Shown here: positions 51,008-60,592 of the stretch, one piece after another
Numbering within the stretch: the first letter of the stretch is position 1
How the letters are laid out: each line of letters opens with the position of its first letter
NCBI RefSeq assembly: GCF_031846445.1
Contig: NZ_JAVRHR010000003.1
Location: forward strand, 445,570-509,569
Reading direction: 5' to 3'
DNA length: 64,000 bases
Source: Croceitalea rosinachiae
GTDB taxonomy: Bacteria > Bacteroidota > Bacteroidia > Flavobacteriales > Flavobacteriaceae
Notes under the pieces: generated by a model
Seen by the model: the letters and a program-made list of their open reading frames with translations, nothing else
What the model was told of the DNA's origin: nothing
The model's database searches: none
Program-made: the position numbers and the translations under genes

Positions 51008-51961
51008 CTATTTTCTTTTCAACACTTTTAAAACGGCCGCTTCGATGGCTTTATTGTTAAGCCCATATTTATCCATCAATTGTTCAGGAGTGCCACTTTC
51101 GCCAAAAGTATCCTGAGTAGCCACAAATTCTTGCGGCGTTGGGTGATGTATCGCTAATGTTCTAGCGACGCTTTCTCCCAATCCACCTAAAAAATTATGC
51201 TCTTCTGCGGTCACAACACATCCTGTCTTTTTAACAGAATTTAAGATGGCTTTTTCATCTAAGGGTTTTATAGTATGGATATTTATAACCTCACAAGAAA
51301 TCCCTTGGTTTTCTAGTGTTTCAGCAGCAATCAATGATTGCCATACTAAATGACCTGTTGCAATAATCGTAACGTCGGTACCTTCACTGAGCATTAAGGC
51401 CTTACCGATTTCAAATTTCTGGTCAAATGGAGTAAAATTCGCAACTTTTGGCCTTCCAAAACGTAAATAAACTGGTCCGTGATGTTCTGCAATGGCCAAA
51501 GTCGCAGCTTTGGTCTGATTATAATCACATGGATTGATAACGGTCATTCCCGGTAGCATTTTCATTAGGCCAATATCTTCGAGAATTTGATGTGTTGCTC
51601 CGTCTTCCCCTAAAGTAATACCAGCGTGAGATGCACAAATCTTTACATTTTTATCAGAATATGCTATGGATTGTCGAATTTGATCGTAAACCCGACCTGT
51701 TGAGAAATTTGCAAAAGTGCCCGTAAACGGAATTTTTCCTCCAATGGTCAGGCCAGCAGCAATCCCCATCATATTTGCCTCGGCAATACCCACTTGAAAG
51801 AAACGTTCAGGATTCTCATCAATAAATGTTTGGATTTTCAGCGATCCCACAAGGTCGGCACATAATGCTACCACATTTGGATTGGTTCTCCCAAGTTCTG
51901 TCATACCGGCCCCATAACCGCTTCTGGTATCGTTCTTTCCTTGATCTATATATTTTGTCAT
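51008..51961 (-). CDS. transketolase, C-terminal subunit
   Basis: The 317-residue protein is the pyrimidine-binding and C-terminal half of transketolase, with RSGYGAGMTELG, GIAEANMMGIAAGL (catalytic Glu) and AEEHNFLGGLG. It pairs with the N-terminal half coded 16 bases upstream. The enzyme moves two-carbon units in the pentose phosphate pathway; some such split proteins instead have roles in other thiamine pathways. Confidence 0.93.
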   Translation of the reverse strand: MTKYIDQGKNDTRSGYGAGMTELGRTNPNVVALCADLVGSLKIQTFIDENPERFFQVGIAEANMMGIAAGLTIGGKIPFTGTFANFSTGRVYDQIRQSIAYSDKNVKICASHAGITLGEDGATHQILEDIGLMKMLPGMTVINPCDYNQTKAATLAIAEHHGPVYLRFGRPKVANFTPFDQKFEIGKALMLSEGTDVTIIATGHLVWQSLIAAETLENQGISCEVINIHTIKPLDEKAILNSVKKTGCVVTAEEHNFLGGLGESVARTLAIHHPTPQEFVATQDTFGESGTPEQLMDKYGLNNKAIEAAVLKVLKRK

Positions 51962-51977
51962 GTCAATTTCTTAAAGA

Positions 51978-52823
51978 TTAATAGTCACCTAAAGTTTCTG
52001 GATTTTGCGATAGTGCATTTTCGAGCTGTTCATCACTTGGTGCTTTGCCATGCCAAGCATGAGTATGCATCATGAAATCTACACCATTGCCCATCATTGT
52101 TGTCATGATTACACAAACTGGTTTTCCCTTACCCGTTCTGCTTTTGGCTTCGCTAAGACCGTCAATAACTTGTTGTAGGTCATTCCCATTTTCAATTTCT
52201 AGAACATCCCATCCAAATACTCGAAACTTTTCTGCTATGTTGCCCATAGGTAAAACATCGTCGGTAGCTCCGTCGATTTGTTGACCATTTAAATCGATGG
52301 CAGCAATATAATTATCAACCTTGTTCCCTGCCGCATACATAATGGCTTCCCAATTTTGACCTTCTTGTAATTCCCCATCACCATGTAAACTATAGACTAA
52401 ATGGTTATCACCATTTAATTTTTTTGCTAAGGCGGCACCTATGGCAACAGACATTCCTTGTCCTAAAGAACCTGAAGCAATTCTTATTCCTGGTAAGCCT
52501 TCATGAGTTGTTGGATGACCTTGTAATCTTGAATTGATTAATCGAAAAGTGTTTAACTCATCCACATGAAAATACCCTTTGCGAGCAAGAACGCTATAAA
52601 AAACTGGAGAAATATGTCCGTTAGATAAAAAGAATAAATCTTCTCCATTTCCATCCATATCAAAACCATCATTAAGTTCCATTATCTCATTGTATAATGC
52701 AACAAAAAACTCGGTACAACCAAGAGAACCTCCTGGATGTCCTGAATTAACTTTATGAACCATTCTTAGAATGTCTCGCCTTACTTGAACTACGAGATCT
52801 TGTAATTCTTTAATTTCTGCCAT
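51978..52823 (-). CDS. transketolase, N-terminal (TPP-binding) subunit
   Basis: I use the ATG at 52823 (281 residues). The ATG at 52862 overlaps the -7 box TACATTTG and must be before the transcription start. The TPP-binding motif begins GDGELQEGQNWEA and ends at AAIDLNGQ; also HPGGSLGCTEFF at the N-terminus. It forms a complete transketolase with the next gene. Confidence 0.94.
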   Translation of the reverse strand: MAEIKELQDLVVQVRRDILRMVHKVNSGHPGGSLGCTEFFVALYNEIMELNDGFDMDGNGEDLFFLSNGHISPVFYSVLARKGYFHVDELNTFRLINSRLQGHPTTHEGLPGIRIASGSLGQGMSVAIGAALAKKLNGDNHLVYSLHGDGELQEGQNWEAIMYAAGNKVDNYIAAIDLNGQQIDGATDDVLPMGNIAEKFRVFGWDVLEIENGNDLQQVIDGLSEAKSRTGKGKPVCVIMTTMMGNGVDFMMHTHAWHGKAPSDEQLENALSQNPETLGDY

Positions 52824-52847
52824 TAGATTTAGTTTATTGAACCTTTT

Positions 52848-52878
52848 CAAATGTAATCGCATTCAGTTGAGTAAACAA
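52848..52878 (-). promoter_or_regulatory. promoter of the transketolase operon
   Basis: Minus strand TACATTTG at 52848-52855, with TTG 20 bases upstream (52876-52878). The box lies within the frame extension from 52862, which decides the start at 52823. Confidence 0.75.
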
Positions 52879-52958
52879 ACCAAAAACCAATATTTTATGA
52901 ACCCATTTACACACATAATTTTATTTTTTTGTTAAGGACATGCTGCGTAGGAGATTCC

Positions 52959-52966
52959 TATATTTG
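52959..52966 (+). promoter_or_regulatory. -7 box TATATTTG upstream of tgt
   Basis: Matches TAnnTTTG. It lies downstream of the first ATG in frame (52940) and 18 bases before the TTG at 52985, supporting the latter as start. Confidence 0.65.
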
Positions 52967-52984
52967 CCATTCAAAAAATCACTT

Positions 52985-54115
52985 TTGAAATATAGCCTTT
53001 TACATAAAGATATTGGCTCAAAAGCTAGAGTTGGGGAAATAACAACAGACCACGGTACTATTGAAACACCAATTTTTATGCCCGTTGGCACTGTAGCTAC
53101 AGTAAAAGGTGTTCACCAACGTGAACTACGAGACGATATTAAGCCCGATGTTATATTGGGGAACACGTATCATCTTTATTTAAGACCAGGAATTGAAATT
53201 ATAGAACAGGCCGGTGGTTTGCATAAGTTTATGGGCTGGGATAGAAATATACTTACCGATAGTGGGGGCTATCAAGTATATTCCCTTTCTGGAAACAGGA
53301 AAATAAAGGAGGAAGGGGTTAGTTTTAAATCCCATATTGATGGTTCCAGTCATTTCTTTTCCCCAGAGCGTGTAATGGAAATACAAAGGATAATTGGGGC
53401 AGACATTATTATGGCATTTGACGAATGTACACCTTATCCATGTGATTATGGTTATGCAAAAAAGTCAATGCACATGACACATCGCTGGCTGGATAGGTGT
53501 ATTGATCACTTGAAAAAATTGCCTATGAAATATGACTATGGTCAGGCTTTTTTTCCTATTGTTCAGGGATCTACCTATAAAGATTTAAGAATACAATCGG
53601 CAGAATATATCGCCGAGGCAGGTGCAGTTGGAAATGCGATTGGGGGGTTATCTGTTGGTGAGCCTGCAGAAGAGATGTACGAAATGTCAGAAATTGTTTG
53701 TGATATTCTACCTGAAGATAAGCCTAGATATCTTATGGGCGTAGGTACTCCAATCAATATTTTGGAAAATATTGCCCTTGGTGTGGATATGTTCGATTGT
53801 GTTATGCCTACCAGAAATGCAAGAAATGGAATGTTATTTACTGCGCACGGAACAATTAATATCAAGAATAAAAAATGGGAAAATGATTTTTCACCAATTG
53901 ATGAAATGGGAATTACTTTTGTTGATATGGAATATTCAAAAGCATATTTGAGGCATCTTTTTGCCGCAAATGAGTATTTGGGCAAACAAATTGCCACGAT
54001 TCACAACTTAGGATTTTACCTGTGGTTAACCAGAGAAGCTAGGGAACATATAATAGCGGGTGACTTTGCCTCTTGGAAAAATACAATGGTCAAACAAATG
54101 GATAAAAGATTGTAA
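52985..54115 (+). CDS. tgt: queuine tRNA-ribosyltransferase
   Basis: Tgt swaps guanine for a queuosine precursor at the wobble base of four tRNAs. The likely start is TTG at 52985, giving (M)KYSLLHKDIGSKARVG, the usual Tgt N-terminus; the ATG at 52940 lies before the promoter. Family marks: TETP-like GTIETPIFMPVGT, ILTDSGGYQVYSL (catalytic Asp), GGLSVGEP. Unlike most homologues it lacks the intact C-terminal zinc site pattern CxCxxC: the segment here reads NARNGMLFTAHG and then continues without a clear cluster, so zinc binding is uncertain. It overlaps the next gene by one base (TAATG). Confidence 0.93.
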   Translation: MKYSLLHKDIGSKARVGEITTDHGTIETPIFMPVGTVATVKGVHQRELRDDIKPDVILGNTYHLYLRPGIEIIEQAGGLHKFMGWDRNILTDSGGYQVYSLSGNRKIKEEGVSFKSHIDGSSHFFSPERVMEIQRIIGADIIMAFDECTPYPCDYGYAKKSMHMTHRWLDRCIDHLKKLPMKYDYGQAFFPIVQGSTYKDLRIQSAEYIAEAGAVGNAIGGLSVGEPAEEMYEMSEIVCDILPEDKPRYLMGVGTPINILENIALGVDMFDCVMPTRNARNGMLFTAHGTINIKNKKWENDFSPIDEMGITFVDMEYSKAYLRHLFAANEYLGKQIATIHNLGFYLWLTREAREHIIAGDFASWKNTMVKQMDKRL

Positions 54116-55197
54116 TGCTAACCATACTTGACAAATACATTTTAAAGCGATATTTGTTCACCTTTATTGGGATTCTATTACTATTTATTCCTATAGGAAT
54201 AATGATCAGTCTGGCCGAAAAGATAGGCAAGATTATAGATAACGAGGCTCCGCTAGGAGAGGTAATAGTTTTTTATGGAAATTTTAGCTTGGTTTTAGGC
54301 AATATTTTAATGCCAATTCTTCTATTCCTTTCCATTATTTTCTTTACTGCGAAACTTGCAGGAAATACGGAGATTGTTGCCATTTTGAGCTCGGGTATTT
54401 CGTATTGGCGTTTTTTAAGACCCTATTTGATCGGGGCTAGTATAGTAGCCGTTTTAATATTTGTTATGGGGCAATTTATTGTACCGCATGCCAGTATTGG
54501 GTTCAACGAATTTGAATATAAATATTTTAAAAAAGGTCGAAAGAATCGACAAGACAAGAATATATTCACCCAGCTTAATGATAAAGACTTTCTTTACTTA
54601 AGTAGTTTTGATGCGAATAGGCAGATAGGCTATAATTTCACATACGAACATTTTAATGAAGAAAATCAGCTGGATTATAAACTAGCTGCTGCCAATATTA
54701 GGTGGGTCGAAAAGGACAGTACTTATAGACTTACTTCGTATTCAAAACGTAAGATGAAAGATGGATATGAATTGGTCGAGACAAAGCGAAGGTTAGACAC
54801 ACTGTTCAATTTTAGAATTGATGATTTGACTCCTGTTTCTTATATAGCAGACACCAAAAATCTTTTTGAACTAAATGACTTTATTAATGATCAAAAACGA
54901 AAAGGGGCATCAAATATAAATACTTACATGGTAGTAAAGTACAAGCGCTGGGCATTACCAATTGCAGCTTTTATTTTAACTATTATTGCAGTTGCCGTAT
55001 CATCTGTAAAGCGTAGGGGAGGTATGGGCTTTAGTCTTCTTTTAGGGATAGCATTAGGCATGGTGTATATCTTTTTCGATAGAGTTTTTGGCACAATGGC
55101 GGAACAATCAGGCTTCTCACCCATATTGGCAGTAACTATACCTAATGTATTATTTGGCATTTTAGGGTTGGTGTTACTTCAAAAGGCCAAACGTTAA
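54115..55197 (+). CDS. LptF/LptG-family lipopolysaccharide export permease
   Basis: The 360-residue protein belongs to the YjgP/YjgQ family: an N-terminal helix pair (LDKYILKRYLFTFIGILLLF), a large periplasmic domain (about 125-260) and C-terminal helices. In LptB2FG these permeases pull lipopolysaccharide from the inner membrane. Whether it is LptF or LptG cannot be told from one copy. It is coupled to tgt. Confidence 0.9.
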   Translation: MLTILDKYILKRYLFTFIGILLLFIPIGIMISLAEKIGKIIDNEAPLGEVIVFYGNFSLVLGNILMPILLFLSIIFFTAKLAGNTEIVAILSSGISYWRFLRPYLIGASIVAVLIFVMGQFIVPHASIGFNEFEYKYFKKGRKNRQDKNIFTQLNDKDFLYLSSFDANRQIGYNFTYEHFNEENQLDYKLAAANIRWVEKDSTYRLTSYSKRKMKDGYELVETKRRLDTLFNFRIDDLTPVSYIADTKNLFELNDFINDQKRKGASNINTYMVVKYKRWALPIAAFILTIIAVAVSSVKRRGGMGFSLLLGIALGMVYIFFDRVFGTMAEQSGFSPILAVTIPNVLFGILGLVLLQKAKR

Positions 55198-55222
55198 CTT
55201 TTCTGCAACTGGTAAGTTGATG

Positions 55223-55252
55223 TTGCAGTATTTGATACATGTTATATATTTG
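55223..55252 (+). promoter_or_regulatory. Bacteroidota-type promoter of accA
   Basis: TTG (55223-55225), 19 bases, TATATTTG (55245-55252): a perfect consensus. The ATG lies 34 bases further on. Confidence 0.87.
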
Positions 55253-55286
55253 CCCAACCAAACCAATTTGACTACAACAACTTTTT

Positions 55287-56240
55287 ATGGAATATTTAGA
55301 ATTTGAACTTCCTATCAAAGAACTTGAAGACCAGCTTCAAAAATGCATGGTAATAGGAGAAGAGAGTGATGTTGATGTGACTGAAACATGTCAGCAGATA
55401 GAGAAGAAGCTTGCGGAAACTAAAAAAGATATCTATAAAAATTTAACTGCTTGGCAAAGGGTCCAACTATCAAGGCACCCTAATAGACCTTATACAATGG
55501 ATTATATCAATGCTATATGTGGTGATACTTTTTTAGAATTGCATGGAGATCGAACAGTGGGTGATGATAAAGCGATGATAGGTGGTTTGGGTAAGATTGG
55601 TGACCAAAGCTTTATGTTTATTGGACAACAAAAAGGATACAACACTAAAACTCGTCAATACCGAAACTTTGGAATGGCAAATCCTGAGGGTTACCGCAAG
55701 GCATTGCGTTTAATGAGCTCAGCTGAAAAGTTTAATGTCCCTGTAGTATGCTTTATAGATACTCCCGGCGCCTATCCTGGCATTGAAGCAGAAGAACGCG
55801 GCCAAGGTGAGGCAATTGCCAGAAATATACTTGAAATGACCCGTTTAAAGGTGCCAATAGTAGTTGTTATTATTGGTGAAGGTGCTTCAGGTGGTGCTTT
55901 AGGCATAGGTGTTGGTGACAAAGTATTGATGCTTGAAAATACTTGGTATTCGGTAATTTCCCCAGAATCTTGTTCTTCCATTTTATGGCGTAGTTGGGAG
56001 TATAAGGAACAAGCGGCCGAAGCACTGAAGTTGACGGCTCCTGACATGAAAAAGTTGAAACTTATTGACGAAATAGTGCGTGAGCCTTTAGGAGGTGCGC
56101 ATACAAATAGGGCGAAAACTTTTGATACGGTAAAAAACAAAATTTCTACTCATTTTGCGGAACTAAAAAAGTTATCACCAAAAGAATTGGTGAATCAACG
56201 TATGGATAAATATGCCAATATGGGTGTATTCAACGGCTAA
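55287..56240 (+). CDS. accA: acetyl-CoA carboxylase carboxyltransferase subunit alpha
   Basis: The 317-residue protein matches AccA, which with AccD moves carboxyl from biotin to acetyl-CoA in the first step of fatty acid synthesis. Marks: LSRHPNRPYTMDYI, FIDTPGAYPGIEAEERGQ and GEGASGGALGIGVGD. Length is normal. It is single in its transcript. Confidence 0.97.
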   Translation: MEYLEFELPIKELEDQLQKCMVIGEESDVDVTETCQQIEKKLAETKKDIYKNLTAWQRVQLSRHPNRPYTMDYINAICGDTFLELHGDRTVGDDKAMIGGLGKIGDQSFMFIGQQKGYNTKTRQYRNFGMANPEGYRKALRLMSSAEKFNVPVVCFIDTPGAYPGIEAEERGQGEAIARNILEMTRLKVPIVVVIIGEGASGGALGIGVGDKVLMLENTWYSVISPESCSSILWRSWEYKEQAAEALKLTAPDMKKLKLIDEIVREPLGGAHTNRAKTFDTVKNKISTHFAELKKLSPKELVNQRMDKYANMGVFNG

Positions 56241-56408
56241 GCCTTGTATTTTGGTTTACCTTAAAAACTAATTTGTCAACCTTTTCCTATTTATTAGGGT
56301 TATTAACAGCTTTTTTAAGTTATCAACAGTATTTTTGTTGAATAGATGTGAACATCCATACCTCTAAATTCAAAGTTAACTAAAGGTTAATTCCATACTT
56401 TCGCACTC

Positions 56409-57953
56409 ATGGACAAATCAAACCCTATTGTTGGACGCAAGGTTGATAAAACTACTATCATCAACTTGGAGCGTGGAAAAATTCCACCTCAAGCTGTTGA
56501 TTTAGAAGAAGTTGTGTTGGGTGCAATGATGATTGATAAAAAAGGGGTTGATGAAGTTATCGATATTTTACATCCAGAAGTTTTTTACAAAGATGCGCAT
56601 CGGTTTGTTTATGAAGCAATCTTTAAATTGTTCGAATCTTCTGAACCGGTTGACTTATTAACCGTTTCTTCCCAATTAAAGAAAGATGGTCATTTAGAGG
56701 CAGTTGGGGGTGATTTTTACCTTATTAAACTCACTCAAAAAGTCGCTTCTTCTGCACATATTGAGTTTCACGCCCGTATTATTTTACAGAAATACATTCA
56801 ACGAAGCCTCATAAAAATCTCAAATGAAATTATTGAAGATGCTTACAGCGAAGGGACTGATGTTTTTGATTTATTGGACAATGCGGAATCAAAATTATAT
56901 GAGGTAACTCAAGGTAATTTAAAACGTTCCGCAGAAACTGCTCAGAATCTGGTAATTCAGGCAAAAAAGCGAATTGAAGAGATTGCAAATAAAGAGGGGT
57001 TAAGTGGAATTCCATCTGGTTTTGATAAATTGGATAAGCTTACTTCTGGCTGGCAACCTAGCGACTTAGTTATTGTAGCGGCCAGACCCGGTATGGGTAA
57101 AACAGCTTTAACACTTTCTATGGCAAGAAATATTGCTGTAAATGCTGAAATTCCTGTAGCTTTTTTCTCTTTAGAGATGTCTTCAGTCCAGTTGATTACT
57201 CGTTTAATTTCTTCGGAGACCGGTCTTTCATCAGAAAAGCTGAGAACAGGCCGATTAGAGAAACATGAGTGGGAGCAACTTAATGTAAAGGTGAAAACCT
57301 TAGAAAAAGCACCATTGTTTATTGATGATACTCCTTCTCTTTCCATATTTGACTTACGTGCAAAAGCCAGAAGATTAGCTTCACAGCATGGAATTAAACT
57401 TATCGTTATTGACTACTTGCAATTAATGACAGCTGGTGGTAGTCAAAAAGGGGGAAATCGTGAACAAGAAATTTCCACTATTTCACGAAATCTAAAAGCT
57501 TTAGCCAAAGAATTGAATGTGCCTGTAATTGCTTTATCACAGTTGTCTAGAGCGGTAGAGACACGTGGAGGAAGTAAAAGACCTATTCTTTCTGATTTGA
57601 GGGAATCTGGTGCTATTGAACAAGATGCAGATATTGTATCATTTATTTATCGTCCGGAATATTATAAAATTGATGAATGGGATGATGAAGAACGAACGCC
57701 AACACAAGGGCAAGCGGAATTTATTGTTGCAAAGCACCGTAATGGCGGACTGGATAATATTAGGTTAAAGTTTATCGGAAATTTAGGGAAGTTTGATAAC
57801 TTAGATGATTTTGATTCTCCTTTTGAGTTTCAATCTAAGATGAATGCCAATGAAGAAAATCCTTTTGCAAGTCCAAATCTTCCAAGCACGGATGAGGCCT
57901 TTGGTAGTTCGTTCAATGATGATGCGAATGCTGATGATGACGTTCCTTTTTAA
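56409..57953 (+). CDS. dnaB: replicative DNA helicase DnaB
   Basis: The 514-residue protein has the N-terminal DnaB domain (KIPPQAVDLEEVVLGAMM), a linker and the RecA-like motor with Walker A ARPGMGKTAL (near residue 222), KLIVIDYLQLM (Walker B) and the SDLRESGAIEQDADI segment. The acidic C-terminal tail (ANADDDVPF) may bind other replication proteins. No intein is present. Its last 17 bases overlap the next gene's likely start. Confidence 0.97.
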   Translation: MDKSNPIVGRKVDKTTIINLERGKIPPQAVDLEEVVLGAMMIDKKGVDEVIDILHPEVFYKDAHRFVYEAIFKLFESSEPVDLLTVSSQLKKDGHLEAVGGDFYLIKLTQKVASSAHIEFHARIILQKYIQRSLIKISNEIIEDAYSEGTDVFDLLDNAESKLYEVTQGNLKRSAETAQNLVIQAKKRIEEIANKEGLSGIPSGFDKLDKLTSGWQPSDLVIVAARPGMGKTALTLSMARNIAVNAEIPVAFFSLEMSSVQLITRLISSETGLSSEKLRTGRLEKHEWEQLNVKVKTLEKAPLFIDDTPSLSIFDLRAKARRLASQHGIKLIVIDYLQLMTAGGSQKGGNREQEISTISRNLKALAKELNVPVIALSQLSRAVETRGGSKRPILSDLRESGAIEQDADIVSFIYRPEYYKIDEWDDEERTPTQGQAEFIVAKHRNGGLDNIRLKFIGNLGKFDNLDDFDSPFEFQSKMNANEENPFASPNLPSTDEAFGSSFNDDANADDDVPF

Positions 57954-59229
57954 GGGTTTGCTATTTCGAGGGCATTTTAGGTATCTAACTATTTTAATAT
58001 TATTTTTCTCTATCTCAACATCAGCATCGGTTATCTTAATTCCTATGGATGCTGAAAGTCAAAAGAATCATTTAAAAGCTTACGGAATAACCTATTGGGT
58101 TTTGACCAAACAGCAAAAAGTGCAATGGTTGCTGAATTATAGAGGAGGTTCTTTTTTACTGCCAGATGGCGAAGCTATTCGCAAAGAATGTCAGATTAGG
58201 GGAGTATCTTTTGAAATACTTTCCGATGGTGAAGCGAATAATATTTTGGATGATATCAGCAGTCCGTCTCAAAATCAAGATGCAGTAATTTTAGAGAAGG
58301 CCCCAAAGATTGCAGTGTATTCACCAAAAGATAATTTCCCTTGGGATGATGCTGTTACGATGGTGTTGACCTATGCTGAAATTCCCTATGTTACAATTTA
58401 TGATGAAGAAGTCTTAGATGATAAATTGGCCCTGTATGATTGGTTACATCTACATCATGAAGATTTTACAGGGCAATATGGCAAGTTTTATGGGGCATAT
58501 CGCGCAGCTCCTTGGTACATTGAAGGAAAACGTTTAGCGGAAGAGCGTGCCGTTAAATTAGGATTCTCCAAAGTATCTGAAGAGAAAGGGGCGGTAGCTG
58601 AAAAAATAAGGAGGTATGTCATTGGCGGAGGGTTTATGTTTGCAATGTGTTCGGCAACAGATAGTTTTGATATTGCTCTAGCCGCAAATGGAGTTGATAT
58701 TTGTGAACCCATGTTTGATAATGACCCATCCAATGCCAATTATCAAAGTCAGTTAAATTTTGATCGCACATTTGCCTTTCAAAACTTTGTTTTGGAAAGA
58801 AACCCTTTACGCTATGAATTCTCGTCTATAGATATGACTGCAAAAAGAAAAATCCCTAAAGAATCGGATTACTTTTCTTTAATGGAATTCTCTGCCAAGT
58901 GGGATCCTGTTCCCACTATGCTAACACAGAATCATACCACATTGGTAAAAGGTTTTATGGGGCAAACAACTTCTTTTACTAGGGGTGAGGTCAAACCAAC
59001 TGTTATGATACTTGGCGAGAATAAAATAAATGCCGAAGCCCGTTATATTCATGGAATAAAAGGTAAAGGATTTTTTACTTTTTATGGTGGACACGACCCT
59101 GAAGATTATCAACATAGGGTCGGTGACCCTAAAACAGAATTAGAACTGCATCCGACTTCGCCTGGGTATCGACTTATTTTAAATAATGTATTGTTCCCAG
59201 CTGCGAGAAAGAAAAAGCAGAAGACTTAA
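57937..59229 (+). CDS. secreted protein of unknown function (often labelled asparagine synthetase B)
   Basis: From the ATG at 57937 (430 residues) the N-terminus has a hydrophobic signal (YLTILILFFSISTSAS), then SVILIPMDAESQKNHLKAYG. A TTG at 57958 would give a shorter signal. The body includes GGSFLLPDGEAIRKECQIRG, FPWDDAVTMVLTYAEIPY and GGFMFAMCSATDSFDIALA. It matches a Bacteroidota family frequently annotated as asparagine synthetase B, but it has no N-terminal catalytic Cys or PP-loop of AsnB, so that name is likely wrong. The fold looks like the amidotransferase/ThuA type in parts. Function unknown. Confidence 0.78.
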   Translation: MTFLFKGLLFRGHFRYLTILILFFSISTSASVILIPMDAESQKNHLKAYGITYWVLTKQQKVQWLLNYRGGSFLLPDGEAIRKECQIRGVSFEILSDGEANNILDDISSPSQNQDAVILEKAPKIAVYSPKDNFPWDDAVTMVLTYAEIPYVTIYDEEVLDDKLALYDWLHLHHEDFTGQYGKFYGAYRAAPWYIEGKRLAEERAVKLGFSKVSEEKGAVAEKIRRYVIGGGFMFAMCSATDSFDIALAANGVDICEPMFDNDPSNANYQSQLNFDRTFAFQNFVLERNPLRYEFSSIDMTAKRKIPKESDYFSLMEFSAKWDPVPTMLTQNHTTLVKGFMGQTTSFTRGEVKPTVMILGENKINAEARYIHGIKGKGFFTFYGGHDPEDYQHRVGDPKTELELHPTSPGYRLILNNVLFPAARKKKQKT

Positions 59230-60020
59230 TTGAATAGTTTTTCTAAGATTACCTCAACTCCAAATTCATTGTTATTGGCGGTTTCAAATTTTGCGACCTC
59301 TTTCACATTTGAGTGCGCATTGGCCATAGCAAAACTATAATCGGAGAGTCGTAACATTTCAATATCATTATTATAGTCGCCAAATATTAATACTTCATTA
59401 GAAGCGATACTGTATTCTTTCATTACTTTTTCCAAAGCAAAGCCTTTATGGGCATTTTGATGTGATACATCGACCCAATTAGCCCCAGAGACTTTAACCT
59501 TTAAGGAATCTTCTAAATGCTTTACTACGGGGTAAATGAATTGTTCTGAACTTTCAAAATGATAAATAGCTACTTTTAAAACTTCGTCGGTAATATCTGA
59601 TTGATTTTCGACTATCTCAAATTCAGAATAATACTCTTTTAGCAAGTTTATAAATTTATTTGATGAACCACCCACATAAGCATTGTTTCTGCTGCAAAGG
59701 ACCGGGTGAGCATCTTTTACATTCTTCATTAATTTTAGAATGTCATTAATGTTTTCTGTTTTGATTGGGGTCGTAAGCAAGACTTCTTCTTGCCTTTTTA
59801 CATAGGCCCCATTTTCAGAGATAAAAATCATATCATCTTTTATGGAATCTAGTTTTGAAACCATACTAGAATATTGGCGCCCACTGGCTGCAACAAACTG
59901 AATACCTCTTTGTTTCATTTTTTTGAATAATTCAAAGAATCGGCTACTAACTTCATGATTCGCATTCAGTAGGGTGCCATCCATATCGGTAACGACCATT
60001 TTTATACTTGATAAATCCAT
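59226..60020 (-). CDS. HAD-family phosphatase (Cof type, IIB)
   Basis: I start at the ATG at 60020 (264 residues); the frame to TTG 60023 adds one residue. Motif I MVVTDMDGTLL (DxD), motif II VAASGRQYS and motif IV IFGDYNNDIEML mark a Cof-like HAD phosphatase. These act on sugar phosphates, flavin or pyridoxal phosphates. It overlaps the convergent gene by four bases and has a TACATTTG box upstream at 60038-60045. Confidence 0.92.
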   Translation of the reverse strand: MDLSSIKMVVTDMDGTLLNANHEVSSRFFELFKKMKQRGIQFVAASGRQYSSMVSKLDSIKDDMIFISENGAYVKRQEEVLLTTPIKTENINDILKLMKNVKDAHPVLCSRNNAYVGGSSNKFINLLKEYYSEFEIVENQSDITDEVLKVAIYHFESSEQFIYPVVKHLEDSLKVKVSGANWVDVSHQNAHKGFALEKVMKEYSIASNEVLIFGDYNNDIEMLRLSDYSFAMANAHSNVKEVAKFETANNNEFGVEVILEKLFN

Positions 60021-60037
60021 CAATAAAATTTAAGCTG

Positions 60038-60045
60038 CAAATGTA
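60038..60045 (-). promoter_or_regulatory. -7 box TACATTTG of the HAD gene
   Basis: Minus strand, 17 bases before the ATG at 60020; fits TAnnTTTG. No TTG at the ideal spacing. Confidence 0.5.
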
Positions 60046-60091
60046 CAGGTATGTTCAGGTTATGCGGTTAAGTTTATATTATTTTAGTAAG

Positions 60092-60514
60092 ATGAAGTTT
60101 TATCAAAAACAAATTACACTTAATCCATTTTCAAGGGGTTTCCACTTGATTACAAGTGAAATATTGAGCACTATCACTGAAATCAGCAGTATTGAGATAG
60201 GTATGTTACAAGTGTTCATTAAGCATACTTCGGCTAGTTTAACCCTTAACGAGAATGCTGACCCAACGGTTCGAATAGATTTTGAAACTCATATGAACAA
60301 AATGGTACCGGAAAATATGCCATATTATAAACATGATTATGAGGGTTCAGACGATATGCCCGCCCATATTAAAGCATCATTAATGGGAGCTTCAGTACAA
60401 ATACCAATAAGTAATGGAAAACTTAATCTGGGTATTTGGCAAGGAATTTATCTTTGCGAGCACCGTAACCATGCTAAAGGAAGAGATTTAACGATAACTG
60501 CTTTTGGAAGTTGA
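60092..60514 (+). CDS. yjbQ: YjbQ/UPF0047 family protein
   Basis: The start is the ATG at 60092 (140 residues), giving KFYQKQITLNPFSRGFHLIT; the frame from 60008 adds 28 residues not found in the family and would overlap the HAD gene's start region. Conserved residues: VFIKHTSASLTLNENADPTV, HIKASLMGASVQIPI and GTYLCEHR-like LCEHRNHAKGR. The family can stand in for thiamine phosphate synthase in tests, but its physiological role is unclear. A terminator follows. Confidence 0.92.
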   Translation: MKFYQKQITLNPFSRGFHLITSEILSTITEISSIEIGMLQVFIKHTSASLTLNENADPTVRIDFETHMNKMVPENMPYYKHDYEGSDDMPAHIKASLMGASVQIPISNGKLNLGIWQGIYLCEHRNHAKGRDLTITAFGS

Positions 60515-60533
60515 AGAAAAGAAACTACAATAA

Positions 60534-60564
60534 AAAAATCCTGCTCTTTACAGAACAGGATTTT
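60534..60564. terminator. shared terminator of yjbQ and the thrS operon
   Basis: AAAATCCTG, GC-pair extended loop region, CAGGATTTT. It has A/T tracts on both sides and lies between convergent genes (yjbQ and rplT). Confidence 0.9.
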
Positions 60565-60592
60565 AATAAGCGGGGTAAGTTTACTAAAATTT

